The notes beneath the pieces are model-generated. The model worked only from the letters and a program-made list of their open reading frames with translations. It made no database searches and was not told where the DNA came from. A stretch of 64,000 nt of DNA. Source: Niveibacterium sp. 24ML (GTDB lineage Bacteria > Pseudomonadota > Gammaproteobacteria > Burkholderiales > Rhodocyclaceae). Position numbers and translations under genes: made by a program. Shown in pieces: positions 9,313-17,588 of the stretch (its first letter is position 1; every line of letters starts with the position of its first letter). The stretch is from NCBI RefSeq assembly GCF_026586805.1, contig NZ_JAPFHA010000006.1, positions 124,001 to 188,000 on the forward strand, in the 5' to 3' direction.

Positions 9313-9338
9313 CCGTTGCGGGGTGCTTCACACCCCGC
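9309..9338 (-). terminator. Terminator of the zapB-like/zapA operon
   Basis: An 8-bp stem GCGGGGTG/CACCCCGC with a 5-base loop is followed on the minus strand by AACGGTTTT. The T-run coincides with the estimated 6S RNA 5' end, so the RNA may be released by processing rather than by its own promoter. Confidence 0.6.
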
Positions 9339-9412
9339 GGCAACCGACCCTGTCGACTGCCAAATCCAGATTCTTCTCGTTGGCGGCGATCAGAGCCACC
9401 AAGTCGGTCAAG

Positions 9413-9709
9413 CTAGAACAGAGTTTCTTGCTGAGCCAGCGCAGTGTCGATGCGCTCGCCCATGGCCTTCATTCTACGCCGGTAGTCTGGCAGATCCAAT
9501 CCTGCGCCGGTCTGCAGTTGCACCAATTCATGTGCAATGTTGATGGCAGTCATCACCGCAAGTGTTTCGGACGCGGCTTTGGTCCGCGCATCAAACTCAC
9601 GCATCTTTGCGTCAACAAGCCCGACTGCCGCGAGGAAGGACTCTCGCTCTTCCGGCTTGACCGAGACGCTGTACTCACGCCCCAGAACGGCGAAATCAAC
9701 GTTCTCCAT
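9413..9709 (-). CDS. zapA: Cell division protein ZapA
   Basis: FtsZ-ring stabiliser, 98 residues. The N-terminal VDFAVLGREYSVSVKPEERESFLAAVGLVDAKM head and the following helical coiled coil are typical. The ATG at 9709 overlaps the previous gene's stop as TGATG, indicating translational coupling; a GTG at 9712 is an alternative. 6S RNA follows. Confidence 0.93.
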   Translation of the reverse strand: MENVDFAVLGREYSVSVKPEERESFLAAVGLVDAKMREFDARTKAASETLAVMTAINIAHELVQLQTGAGLDLPDYRRRMKAMGERIDTALAQQETLF

Positions 9710-9912
9710 CACGACTCCATCGTCTCGGGAATCATCGCAAGCACCGATTCGATGCGGGCTGTTGCGACATCAAGCTTGGCCTTCAGGCGCTGGTTCTCGG
9801 CCTCCAGCGCGGCAACGCGTTCACGCAAAGCCACGCCGTCGGTGCGCAATAGATGCACTTGCTGCACCAGCGTTCCAAGCTTGAATTCAAGCGATGAAAG
9901 TTCCTGTTCCAT
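9709..9912 (-). CDS. Small coiled-coil protein, ZapB-like (TIGR02449 type)
   Basis: A 67-residue, almost fully helical protein with a heptad pattern (LEFKLGTLVQQVHLLRTD, VAALEAENQRLKAKL), matching the small coiled-coil family encoded just upstream of zapA in many gamma- and betaproteobacteria. It is probably a ZapA partner at the division septum (inference from synteny). The start is MEQELSS at 9912; a longer in-frame form to 10005 has a non-conserved N-terminus. Confidence 0.82.
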   Translation of the reverse strand: MEQELSSLEFKLGTLVQQVHLLRTDGVALRERVAALEAENQRLKAKLDVATARIESVLAMIPETMES

Positions 9913-10037
9913 GCGGCCGATCTTAGGAGCCGTTGGCGGTGGGGTCAAGCGCCACAATTCACACTGAAGCAAAGCAAAGGCAGCTTGCCATGACAGTAGA
10001 ATCATGGACTTGCAAACAGAATTGAAAGCGCACTGCC

Positions 10038-10964
10038 ATGCAGCATCAAAGGCCCTCTACGCGCGCTGCCTCATCCGCGTTGCAGATTTTTGCCGCGATG
10101 AGCCTGTGGCTCTGCACCGAAGCCTTGGCCGCGCCAGTCAGCGTGATTGACGACACCGGCTTGCGGGTGACCCTGCCGGCGAGCGCCCGGCGCGTCATCA
10201 GCCTGGCGCCGCATGCCACCGAGTTGCTGTTCGCAGCCGGGGCAGGCGCGAAAGTAATCGCCGCCACCGCATACAGCGACTTTCCGCCGGCCGCGGAGAA
10301 ACTGCCCCGCGTGGGTGGCTATCACGCGCTGGATCTGGAACGAATCATTGCGCTCAAACCGGATCTGGTCGTGGGCTGGGCCTCGGGGAATCCTTCGCCG
10401 CAACTGGACCGGCTGCGGGCGCTGGGGATTCCGGTATACCTGAGCGAGCCACGGGAGTTCGAAACGATTGCCACCAACCTCGAACGGCTTGGCACCCTGA
10501 CCGGCAACCCCCAGGCCGGCCACAGCGCTGCGAGCACGCTGCGCGATGGCCTTGCCAGCCTGCGCAGCCGCTTCGCCCAGCGTGCACCGGTGAAAGTGTT
10601 CTACCAGGTCTGGTCTGACCCGCTGCAGACACTCAACGGCAAGCACATGGTCAGTGGCGTGCTGAGCCTGTGCGGCGGGCAGAATGTGTTCGCAAGCCTT
10701 GGCCCGATCGCGCCGACGGTGACGCACGAAGCGGTGCTGGCGACAGCGCCGGAGGCGATCCTGACCGGGCGTGAGCCGGCGACCGACAAGGGCTCGCTGG
10801 AGGGATGGAAGCGCTGGCCGCAACTTCCCGCAGTGCGCTTCCAGAACCTGATCTATGTGTCGGGCGACGAACTCAACCGCCCCGGGCCGCGCATTCTGGC
10901 GGGGGCGAACGAAGTCTGCACCGCGCTGGACCAGGCCCGTGCGCGCATGGCACAGGCGCGCTGA
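10038..10964 (+). CDS. btuF: Periplasmic cobalamin-binding protein BtuF
   Basis: Binding protein of the vitamin B12 importer, 308 residues, family PF01497. The hydrophobic signal segment ends near residue 32 (EALAAP). RVISLAPHATELLFAAGAGAKVIAAT and RVGGYHALDLERIIALKPDLVV are typical of BtuF. It stands alone on the plus strand, about 2 kb from btuCD on the other strand. Its stop codon abuts that of the M48 peptidase gene (TGATCA), so there is no spacer between the converging genes. No riboswitch is seen upstream of it. The B12 assignment rests on family and neighbourhood. Confidence 0.87.
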   Translation: MQHQRPSTRAASSALQIFAAMSLWLCTEALAAPVSVIDDTGLRVTLPASARRVISLAPHATELLFAAGAGAKVIAATAYSDFPPAAEKLPRVGGYHALDLERIIALKPDLVVGWASGNPSPQLDRLRALGIPVYLSEPREFETIATNLERLGTLTGNPQAGHSAASTLRDGLASLRSRFAQRAPVKVFYQVWSDPLQTLNGKHMVSGVLSLCGGQNVFASLGPIAPTVTHEAVLATAPEAILTGREPATDKGSLEGWKRWPQLPAVRFQNLIYVSGDELNRPGPRILAGANEVCTALDQARARMAQAR

Positions 10965-12857
10965 TCAGGGCCGTACCGCGCCATCCTTGCGCGAGAAGAA
11001 GCGTGCGCCACGCACCTCGCACATGACTGCCTCTTCGGTACTGCCCGCCTGCACGACAATCACGCGCCAGAGGCCGGGAATGGTGATGCCACCTTCGATC
11101 TCGCCAGCCAGTTCGTGCACTTCGTCCATCCGCCAGGCGTCAGCACACAACACCAGGATGTAGGCGCGCCAGCGCGGCGCCATCTCGCAGCGGCGACGCA
11201 CCACGTAGCCACGCCGTATCGCGTCGCGCGGGCGCAGGTCGCGTACCAGCGCGCGCAGCTCGTGCATCTCGAGGCCCGGCGGCAAGGAACGTAGCGCATC
11301 AAGCGGCGCGTCCAGCGCGGCCTGCACCAGCTGCGCCTGCCGCAACAGCTTGCCAAGGCGCTTGCGGTAGGGCCGCGCGGCGGCGCCGATCCCACTGCTT
11401 TCGTAGTGTTCGATCAGCAGCGCGGCCGCCTGCAAGCCGACCGCGTCGTCCTCGGTAATCGCGCGGCGCAGATACGCAACCCCGGTCGGGTCGCCACGGC
11501 CAAGCAGCAGGCGCCCCATTGCGAGCAGCGCGTCGGGGCGGCCCGGCGCTTGCGGCATCAACTCGCGGTAGACCGAAAGCGGATCGCGATCGCCGGCGTA
11601 GCGCTCCACCAGCAGCGCCAGTTCAAGCCGCTCGGAGACCCCGAGCTGGGCGCCTTCGGACTCGAGCCGTGCGATCTTGTCGAGCGCGCGGGTCACCTCC
11701 CAGTGGCGCTTGCGCCAGCTGCGTTGCTGCCCCTGCCACCACTGCTGATCGAGATCGCTTGCCAGGCGCGCGACCGATTCGCCCAGAAAACGCCTTGCCG
11801 CGCCGCCCTGCGCGTGGCTTTCCACCGGCTCGTCGAGGCCCAGCGCCTGCACCCGCTCGCGCAGGCTGGGGTGGGTGCTCAGGCGCGATTCATCGCTACC
11901 CACGTCCGCCAAGGAATCGAACCAGTCGGCGAAGGCCTCGCGGTCGAAGCCGGCACGCAGGGCCGCCGCCATGTGACGGTATGGCAGCATCGAGGGGCGT
12001 TCGGAATGATTGGCCTGGGCATACACCTTGGCCCAATAGTCGTCAGCCAGAAAGCGGTGCTTGAGCGCGATTTCTGCCAGCGCCTCACCCAGACGTTTGG
12101 CGCCCACCACTTCGGCCGCGCAGGCATCGGCCTCAAGCTCATCCAGATGCGACAACACCAGCGACTCTGCGCAGTAGAGCGGCGTTTCGATTTCGGTGAT
12201 GCGCGCAAACAGCGGCTGGAGCGGGCTGGTGGTGGCTTCCATGTTTTCCAGCACTTGATGCCACAGCGCCCGCAGGTAGCAGCCCAGCCCGCCGAAGGCC
12301 AGGCGCTGACGCCGCAGGTGACCGAACTCATGCGCCAGCACCGCCACAAACTGGCGCGGCGACGTGGCCAGCGCGAGCGGCAGCCCCATCACCAGCGTAT
12401 TGCGCATCGGCAACCCGCAGAAGCGGTTGGGCCGCTGGGTGATCGCGGCGTTCAGTTCGCCCGTGATGCACACGGTGTGAATCGGCGGGGTGCCGAAACG
12501 ACGCCGCATGCGTTCGAGCAGATCAAACAAGGCCGGCGCTTCGGCCGCCTGCAAGGCATGCCCGTCCGGCGGCGGGAAGCGGCCCCGCAGCATCCGCGAC
12601 ACCAGCATCAGGACATGCAGGGCCGGAATCGACAGCAGGCCGCGGAAGAAGCTTGCGATCGGCGCCTCGCTGAAACCGCCGTCGAACACGGGTGTCAGCG
12701 CCCAGCCGAGGGTGAGCACCGCCGCCAGGCCAAGCAGCATGACGAAGCCAACGCCCGCGCCGGCGCGCAGCGTGACGAGAAACCGGAACAGGCGCGGAAA
12801 GCGCAAAGCCCGGTGGCGGGCGCGGTCAAAGAGGCGTTCGAAATCCTGTTCACGCAT
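10965..12857 (-). CDS. M48-family membrane zinc metallopeptidase
   Basis: An HtpX/Ste24-type peptidase of 630 residues. There are two hydrophobic segments near the N-terminus (GVGFVMLLGLAAVLTLGWAL and a stretch around FFRGLLSIPALHVLMLV), the zinc site HEFGH (AVLAHEFGHLRRQ) and a downstream ExxAD-type ligand (LDELEADACAAE). A long C-terminal region with helical, repeat-like character exceeds the typical family length. Start MREQDF at 12857; no strong Shine-Dalgarno is visible, and an in-frame ATG at 12917 exists. It lies 74 bases after btuD on the same strand and could be co-transcribed. Substrate unknown. Confidence 0.87.
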   Translation of the reverse strand: MREQDFERLFDRARHRALRFPRLFRFLVTLRAGAGVGFVMLLGLAAVLTLGWALTPVFDGGFSEAPIASFFRGLLSIPALHVLMLVSRMLRGRFPPPDGHALQAAEAPALFDLLERMRRRFGTPPIHTVCITGELNAAITQRPNRFCGLPMRNTLVMGLPLALATSPRQFVAVLAHEFGHLRRQRLAFGGLGCYLRALWHQVLENMEATTSPLQPLFARITEIETPLYCAESLVLSHLDELEADACAAEVVGAKRLGEALAEIALKHRFLADDYWAKVYAQANHSERPSMLPYRHMAAALRAGFDREAFADWFDSLADVGSDESRLSTHPSLRERVQALGLDEPVESHAQGGAARRFLGESVARLASDLDQQWWQGQQRSWRKRHWEVTRALDKIARLESEGAQLGVSERLELALLVERYAGDRDPLSVYRELMPQAPGRPDALLAMGRLLLGRGDPTGVAYLRRAITEDDAVGLQAAALLIEHYESSGIGAAARPYRKRLGKLLRQAQLVQAALDAPLDALRSLPPGLEMHELRALVRDLRPRDAIRRGYVVRRRCEMAPRWRAYILVLCADAWRMDEVHELAGEIEGGITIPGLWRVIVVQAGSTEEAVMCEVRGARFFSRKDGAVRP

Positions 12858-12931
12858 AGGTGAGCAGTCTTCCTGCAATGCGGCACGGCTGCAAGCAGAA
12901 AGCCGACCGGCGCGCACCGGCGCCCGACAAG

Positions 12932-13708
12932 TCAGGCCGGCACAAAGTACAGCCGCTCGCCATCGTGCAGGGCATGCAGCGGGTGGCCGAGGGCGCGGCC
13001 AAAGATCTCGGCCGAGGCCACCTCGGCCACGCTGCCTGCCAGCCAGTCGCCTTCGCCGAAGAGGATCAGGAGGTGGCTCGCCCAGCGCAAAGCCAGGTTG
13101 ATGTCGTGCAGCACCATGGCCACCGCCGCGCCACCCGCCGCCACGCCGCGGAAGTGATCGAGCACCGCGATCTGGCCCGCCAGGTCAAGATGCGTCAGCG
13201 GTTCATCGAGCAGGTAGAGCTGCGGGGTTTGCGCCAGCAAGGCCGCGATGGCAACGCGCTGCCGTTCGCCGCCGGAGAGCGTTTGTACATTGCGCCGCGC
13301 AAAGCCGGCGAGCCCCATAGCCGCCAGTGCGCTGGCGGCGATGCGCTGATCGTCCTCGCTCTCCCACTCGAAGCGCTCAAGCCAGGGATGCCGGCCAACC
13401 AGCACAGCCTCTTCGACACTGCTGGCAAAAGGGTCGTCGGGATGCTGCGGCAGCCAGCCGCGCAACTGCGCCAGCGCGCGCGCGGGCCACGCAGAAAGCG
13501 CCCGGCCACCGCATTCAAGCCGCCCATGCGAGGGATGCAAACCGGCCAGCGCCGCCAGCAGCGTACTTTTGCCAACCCCGTTGCGGCCCAGGATCGCGAG
13601 ACGGTGGCCCGGCGCGAGATCCAGATCGAGCCGCCGCACGGCCCGCACCTGTGCCACGCTCACATCGAGTGCGCGCGCACACAACAATGGCGACGCAGCA
13701 TCCGCCAT
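12932..13708 (-). CDS. btuD: Vitamin B12 ABC transporter ATP-binding protein BtuD
   Basis: Cytoplasmic ATPase, 258 residues: Walker A GRNGVGKST, signature LSGGERQR, Walker B LYLLDEPLTHLD, H-loop VLHDINLA. It starts by TGATG overlap with the btuC stop, so the two are coupled. Iron-siderophore and B12 ATPases are similar; the riboswitch-headed btuB-btuC arrangement supports B12. Confidence 0.92.
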   Translation of the reverse strand: MADAASPLLCARALDVSVAQVRAVRRLDLDLAPGHRLAILGRNGVGKSTLLAALAGLHPSHGRLECGGRALSAWPARALAQLRGWLPQHPDDPFASSVEEAVLVGRHPWLERFEWESEDDQRIAASALAAMGLAGFARRNVQTLSGGERQRVAIAALLAQTPQLYLLDEPLTHLDLAGQIAVLDHFRGVAAGGAAVAMVLHDINLALRWASHLLILFGEGDWLAGSVAEVASAEIFGRALGHPLHALHDGERLYFVPA

Positions 13709-14721
13709 CAACGCGGGTGCCTCGCCAGCAGCCAGAGAAAAACGGGGACGCCGATCAAGGCAGTGAGCACTCCCACCGGCAGTTGCAGCGGTGCGATCAC
13801 GGTGCGCGCGGCGGTATCGGCCACCAGCAGCAGGCCGCCGCCGCCCAGCGCCGAGGCCGGCAGCAGCAGGCGCTGGTCATTGCCCAGCAGCAGGCGCAAC
13901 AGGTGGGGCACCACCAGGCCGACGAAGCCAACCGAGCCCACTGAAGTCACCGCCGCCGCCGTGAGCAAGGAGGCGAGCAGAAACACCACGACACCAAGCC
14001 GGCGGGTGTCGACCCCCAGGGCCCGCGCATGGCGCTCGCCGCGCGAGAGCAGATTGAGTTCGCGCGCCAGGGGCATGGCGGCGAGTACGCCCACAGCCAG
14101 AACCAGCAGCACCAGGCCGGGGCGGTCTGCCGCGCCGGCGTCGCCCATCAGCCAGAAGAGCATGCCGCGCAGGGCCCGGTCGGGGCTCAGCGTGAGCAAC
14201 AAGGAAACCACCGCGCCGCAGCCAGACGCCACGACAACGCCGGTCAGCAGCAGGCGGGTCTGCGTCCAGCTACCGGAACCGCGCGAGAGCGCGAACACCG
14301 CGAACATCGTGGCCAGCGCGCCGGCCAGGGCGGCGCCGTCCACCCATGGCGCAGCAAGGCCGAACAGCAGCGCCGAGAGCGCACCCACCGCGGCACCGCC
14401 GGAGATCCCCAACACGTACGGATCGGCGAGCGGGTTGCGCAACAGCACTTGCATCAGGGCACCGGCCAGCGCGAGCAGGCCGCCGCAGCCCAAGGCGGCC
14501 AGCGCGCGCGGCAAGCGCAGCTGCGCCACCACCGCCGATTCGATCTGCTCGGTGTGCCCCAGCAATGCGTTGATCACCGCGGCCGGCCCGGCAGCCACCT
14601 CGCCGGCCGCGAGCGCGGCGAACAACGCCAGCAACACGCCGGCGGCGAGGCAGACAAGCACAATCAAAACGCGACGGGGGCGCATCGGCAGACGAGCGAT
14701 CGGAATGGAAACGGCACTCAT
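13708..14721 (-). CDS. btuC: Vitamin B12 ABC transporter permease BtuC
   Basis: An FecCD/BtuC-family inner-membrane permease of 337 residues with about ten transmembrane segments. Family blocks are visible: QLRLPRALAALGCGGLLALAG, QVLLRNPLADPYVLGISGGA and SVGFVGLVVPHLLRLL. It lies between btuB (41 bases upstream) and btuD (1-base overlap), and is presumably transcribed from the riboswitch-controlled promoter. Confidence 0.93.
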   Translation of the reverse strand: MSAVSIPIARLPMRPRRVLIVLVCLAAGVLLALFAALAAGEVAAGPAAVINALLGHTEQIESAVVAQLRLPRALAALGCGGLLALAGALMQVLLRNPLADPYVLGISGGAAVGALSALLFGLAAPWVDGAALAGALATMFAVFALSRGSGSWTQTRLLLTGVVVASGCGAVVSLLLTLSPDRALRGMLFWLMGDAGAADRPGLVLLVLAVGVLAAMPLARELNLLSRGERHARALGVDTRRLGVVVFLLASLLTAAAVTSVGSVGFVGLVVPHLLRLLLGNDQRLLLPASALGGGGLLLVADTAARTVIAPLQLPVGVLTALIGVPVFLWLLARHPR

Positions 14722-14762
14722 TGTCGCGCGCCCCTGTAATGCACGGCTGACTTTCTGCGCGC

Positions 14763-16586
14763 TCAGCGGGTGCTCACACGCACGCCGGCAAACACGCTGC
14801 GGCCAGCCGTACCGTAGCCGCGCGCGGTTTCGTACTGCTCGTCGAACAGGTTGTCCAGGCGCAATTCCAGCCGTGCCTGCGGCGCCACGCTCCAGTGTGC
14901 GAACAGGTTGACCAGCGTGTAGGCGTCAAGCTTGTTCAGATTGGCCGCGTCGTCGTAGCGATCACCCACGTAGCGCAGCTCCGCGCCGCCGCGCCAGGCC
15001 TCGGTGCCATAGCTGGCGTTCAACGCCGCCATCCATTCCGCGCGACGCGCGAGTTGCTTGTCGGTATCGGTGTTCCGGGCATCCAGCCAATCGAGCGAGC
15101 CATCCACCACCCAGGCGCCCCAGGTGTTGGCGGCCTCAAGCGTCACCCCCTGCAGGCGTGCGCGCGAAATGTTCTGCGGCTGCCAGTTCTGATCGAGCGC
15201 GATCTGATCGCTCACCCGGTTCTGGTAGGCGGTCAGCGACGCGCGCCCCTCGCCCGCGGCCCAGGCCAGCGCGGCTTCGACGTTCTCGCCCTGCTCGGCT
15301 TTCAGGTCAGGATTGGAATAGCCGGGGTAGTAGAGATCGTTGAAGGTGGGCGCGCGGAAAGACGTGCCACCGCCCAGGCGCGCACGCCAGGCCTCGGTGA
15401 ACTGCCAGCCCCATGCCAGCGTGCCGGTGGTGTGGGCACCGAACTGCGAGTTGTCGTCGTTGCGCAGGTTGATCTGGATGCGGTGCTCGCCGTAGTGCGC
15501 GCTCCAGCCTGCGAAGAACGCGCCGATCGTGCGGTCGGTATCGAAGCTGCCTTCGGCCGTGGCTTGCTGGCGCAGCCACTCGGCGCCCAGCATCAAGGCG
15601 CCGGGCCCGATGCGCACATCGTTCTGCCACGACACCTGATCCTGCTCGGTGCGGAAGCTCACGCCGTCGGGGTTCCACGGGCCGTAGTCGCGGCTGTCAT
15701 CGATCGAGCGCCCCGCGCGCAGCGTGCTGTTCCAGATGTCGGTGAAGCGATCGCGCAAGGCCAGCCCGTAGGTGGCGACTTTGGCATCGACATGCGAATC
15801 GAAGCCCGGCCCGCCGTCGTACCAGCTGCGGCCCTTGTTCTGCAGCGCGCTCAGTTCCAGCGCATGGCCTTCGGCGATCTTCCAGCCAAGGCTGCCGGAT
15901 ACGCTGGTGCGGCGGTAGCCGTCGTCGTCCGGGTCGTAGCTGTAGGGCTGCTTCTCGGCATCGGTGGTGGCCGAAAAGCCGTCGGTCTGCGTATGGCTGG
16001 CACGCAGGCTGCCGCTGAATGCGCCCTGCCGGCCGGAGACACCAGCCGCATAGTCCTGACTGCCGTAAGTGCCGACGCCGGCGTAGGCGTCGGCGGCAAA
16101 CGGCGCACTGGCGCGGCGGGTGAATACCTGCACCACGCCCCCCATGGCATCCGAGCCATACAAGGCTGACTGCGGGCCGCGCACGATCTCGATCCGCTCG
16201 ATGTCGTCGAGCGACAGATGCTCCAGCGAGGCACCGCCGCTGGTGGCCGAACCCACGCGCAAACCGTCGACCAGCACCAGGCTCTGCGCGGCGCTGGTAC
16301 CGCGCACGATCAGGCCAGAAGCCTTGCCCGGCCCGCCATTGGAATAGAACTGCAGACCCGGCTGACGGCCGAGGTACTCGGTGAGGCTGACATTGCCGGC
16401 ACGTTCAATGTCGGCGCGTTCAAGCACGGTGACATCGGCGAGGGTTTCAGCGATCCGGGTGGGCTGCCGCGTGGCGGTGATCACCACGGTTTCAGGCGGC
16501 TCGGTGGCGGCGGTGGTCGCCAACGCAGCGTTTGAGAATGCCGCAAGCACGGCGGCAGAGACGGGGCGAACCCAAAGGCACTTCAT
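14763..16586 (-). CDS. btuB: TonB-dependent outer-membrane vitamin B12 receptor BtuB
   Basis: Energy-coupled cobalamin importer of the outer membrane, 607 residues. A signal peptide (MKCLWVRP to ALA, about 1-24) is followed by a TonB-box-like ETVVITATR, a plug domain (GLIVRGTSAAQSLVLVDGLRVGS, VEIVRGPQSALYGSDAMGG) and a 22-strand-type barrel ending with FAGVRVSTR. I start at 16586; an in-frame extension to 16643 lacks signal-peptide character. The cobalamin riboswitch lies about 190 bases upstream. Confidence 0.95.
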   Translation of the reverse strand: MKCLWVRPVSAAVLAAFSNAALATTAATEPPETVVITATRQPTRIAETLADVTVLERADIERAGNVSLTEYLGRQPGLQFYSNGGPGKASGLIVRGTSAAQSLVLVDGLRVGSATSGGASLEHLSLDDIERIEIVRGPQSALYGSDAMGGVVQVFTRRASAPFAADAYAGVGTYGSQDYAAGVSGRQGAFSGSLRASHTQTDGFSATTDAEKQPYSYDPDDDGYRRTSVSGSLGWKIAEGHALELSALQNKGRSWYDGGPGFDSHVDAKVATYGLALRDRFTDIWNSTLRAGRSIDDSRDYGPWNPDGVSFRTEQDQVSWQNDVRIGPGALMLGAEWLRQQATAEGSFDTDRTIGAFFAGWSAHYGEHRIQINLRNDDNSQFGAHTTGTLAWGWQFTEAWRARLGGGTSFRAPTFNDLYYPGYSNPDLKAEQGENVEAALAWAAGEGRASLTAYQNRVSDQIALDQNWQPQNISRARLQGVTLEAANTWGAWVVDGSLDWLDARNTDTDKQLARRAEWMAALNASYGTEAWRGGAELRYVGDRYDDAANLNKLDAYTLVNLFAHWSVAPQARLELRLDNLFDEQYETARGYGTAGRSVFAGVRVSTR

Positions 16587-16774
16587 TTTGCAAGAGACTC
16601 CCTGATCGTCCAAGCGCGCGACCCCGCGCGCCGGACATGGCACACGGACAGCACAGCAGGGAAACGAACAGGCAAGGCGCCAAGGCGCGCTGGCTGATCA
16701 GCCGACACCCCGCGGCCTGTCCTCCAACGCGCGAGCCTCACCGCCGGGCGGCCAAGCAAGCGCGGGTGTCTGAC

Positions 16775-16968
16775 GGGCCGGTATCCGGGCTTGCGAGCCA
16801 GCGTAATCCTCACGCCTGCCCTGCGTCGCCTTCCCGGGAAGTATCCCAGTGGCCGATGACGCCGGGCTCTCGCCTACCGTTGCGGGGGCAGCACAGGCAT
16901 GGTCCGCGACGAGCGGATTCACCTGTTTCCCGTTTAACCCCGGCGCGCAGACGCGCCAGAGCACCTTT
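16775..16968 (-). promoter_or_regulatory. Cobalamin riboswitch upstream of btuB
   Basis: Hallmark elements occur in order on the minus strand: AGGTGCTCTGGCGC, GGTTAAACGGGAAACAGGTG, the GCTGCCCCCGCAACGGTA core, GGCCACTGGGAT, GGCGACGCAGGGCAGGC and the B12 box AAGCCCGGATACCGGCC at the end. Ligand binding normally represses the downstream gene. The 190-base stretch to btuB contains an inverted repeat (16704-16711 with 16763-16770) and the palindrome GGCTGATCAGCC (16692-16703), candidates for the expression platform. Confidence 0.95.
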
Positions 16969-17048
16969 CAGACGGCACTCCGGCCTGGGCCGGAGCAGGG
17001 GCGCGAGTTTAACATTGCGGGTTTCGCACCGCAGCAAGGTTTTGTCTG

Positions 17049-17573
17049 ATGATCGAACTCATCCTCGGTGGCGCACGCTCGGGCAAGAGCCGCCACGCCA
17101 CCCAGCGCGCCGCAGCCGGCGCACTGCCGGTGACGCTGATCGCCACGGCCGAAGGCTTCGACGCAGAAATGCGCACCCGCATCGCGCGCCACCGCGCAGA
17201 ACGCGACCCGAGCTGGAAAACGGTTGAAGCCCCGCACGATCTGCCGCAGCAACTGATCGTTCACGCCCGCGCCGGGCAATGCGTGATCGTTGACTGCCTG
17301 ACGCTGTGGCTGAGCAATCGCCTGCTGGCCTCCGCCCCCGAGCACGGCGATGCCGCCGGAGAAGCCGCCGCGGCCGAACTGCTGGCCGCGCTCAAGCGCT
17401 GCGGTGGACGCGTCATCCTGGTATCGAACGAAGTCGGACTCGGGCTGGTGCCCGACACCGCGCTCGGGCGCGCATTCCGCGATGCGCAGGGTCGCCTGAA
17501 CCAGGCGGCGGCGGCCATGGCGCAGCGCGTGGTGTTCATCGCGGCAGGCCTGCCACTGGTCTTGAAAGGCTGA
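17049..17573 (+). CDS. cobU: Adenosylcobinamide kinase / cobinamide-phosphate guanylyltransferase CobU
   Basis: Bifunctional enzyme of cobinamide salvage and nucleotide-loop assembly, 174 residues. The P-loop LGGARSGKS (residues 6-14), TCLTL-type VDCLTLWLSN block and SNEVGLGLVPDTALGR motif are clear. It is divergent from btuB across the riboswitch region. No other cob gene of the loop pathway is in the window; they may lie elsewhere. Confidence 0.95.
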   Translation: MIELILGGARSGKSRHATQRAAAGALPVTLIATAEGFDAEMRTRIARHRAERDPSWKTVEAPHDLPQQLIVHARAGQCVIVDCLTLWLSNRLLASAPEHGDAAGEAAAAELLAALKRCGGRVILVSNEVGLGLVPDTALGRAFRDAQGRLNQAAAAMAQRVVFIAAGLPLVLKG

Positions 17574-17588
17574 ACGCCCGCCGCGCCT

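Noticed and set aside
16587-16774. Possible small gene between the riboswitch and btuB
   Set aside because: Open frames here are short and low in protein character; the interval is better explained as the riboswitch expression platform.
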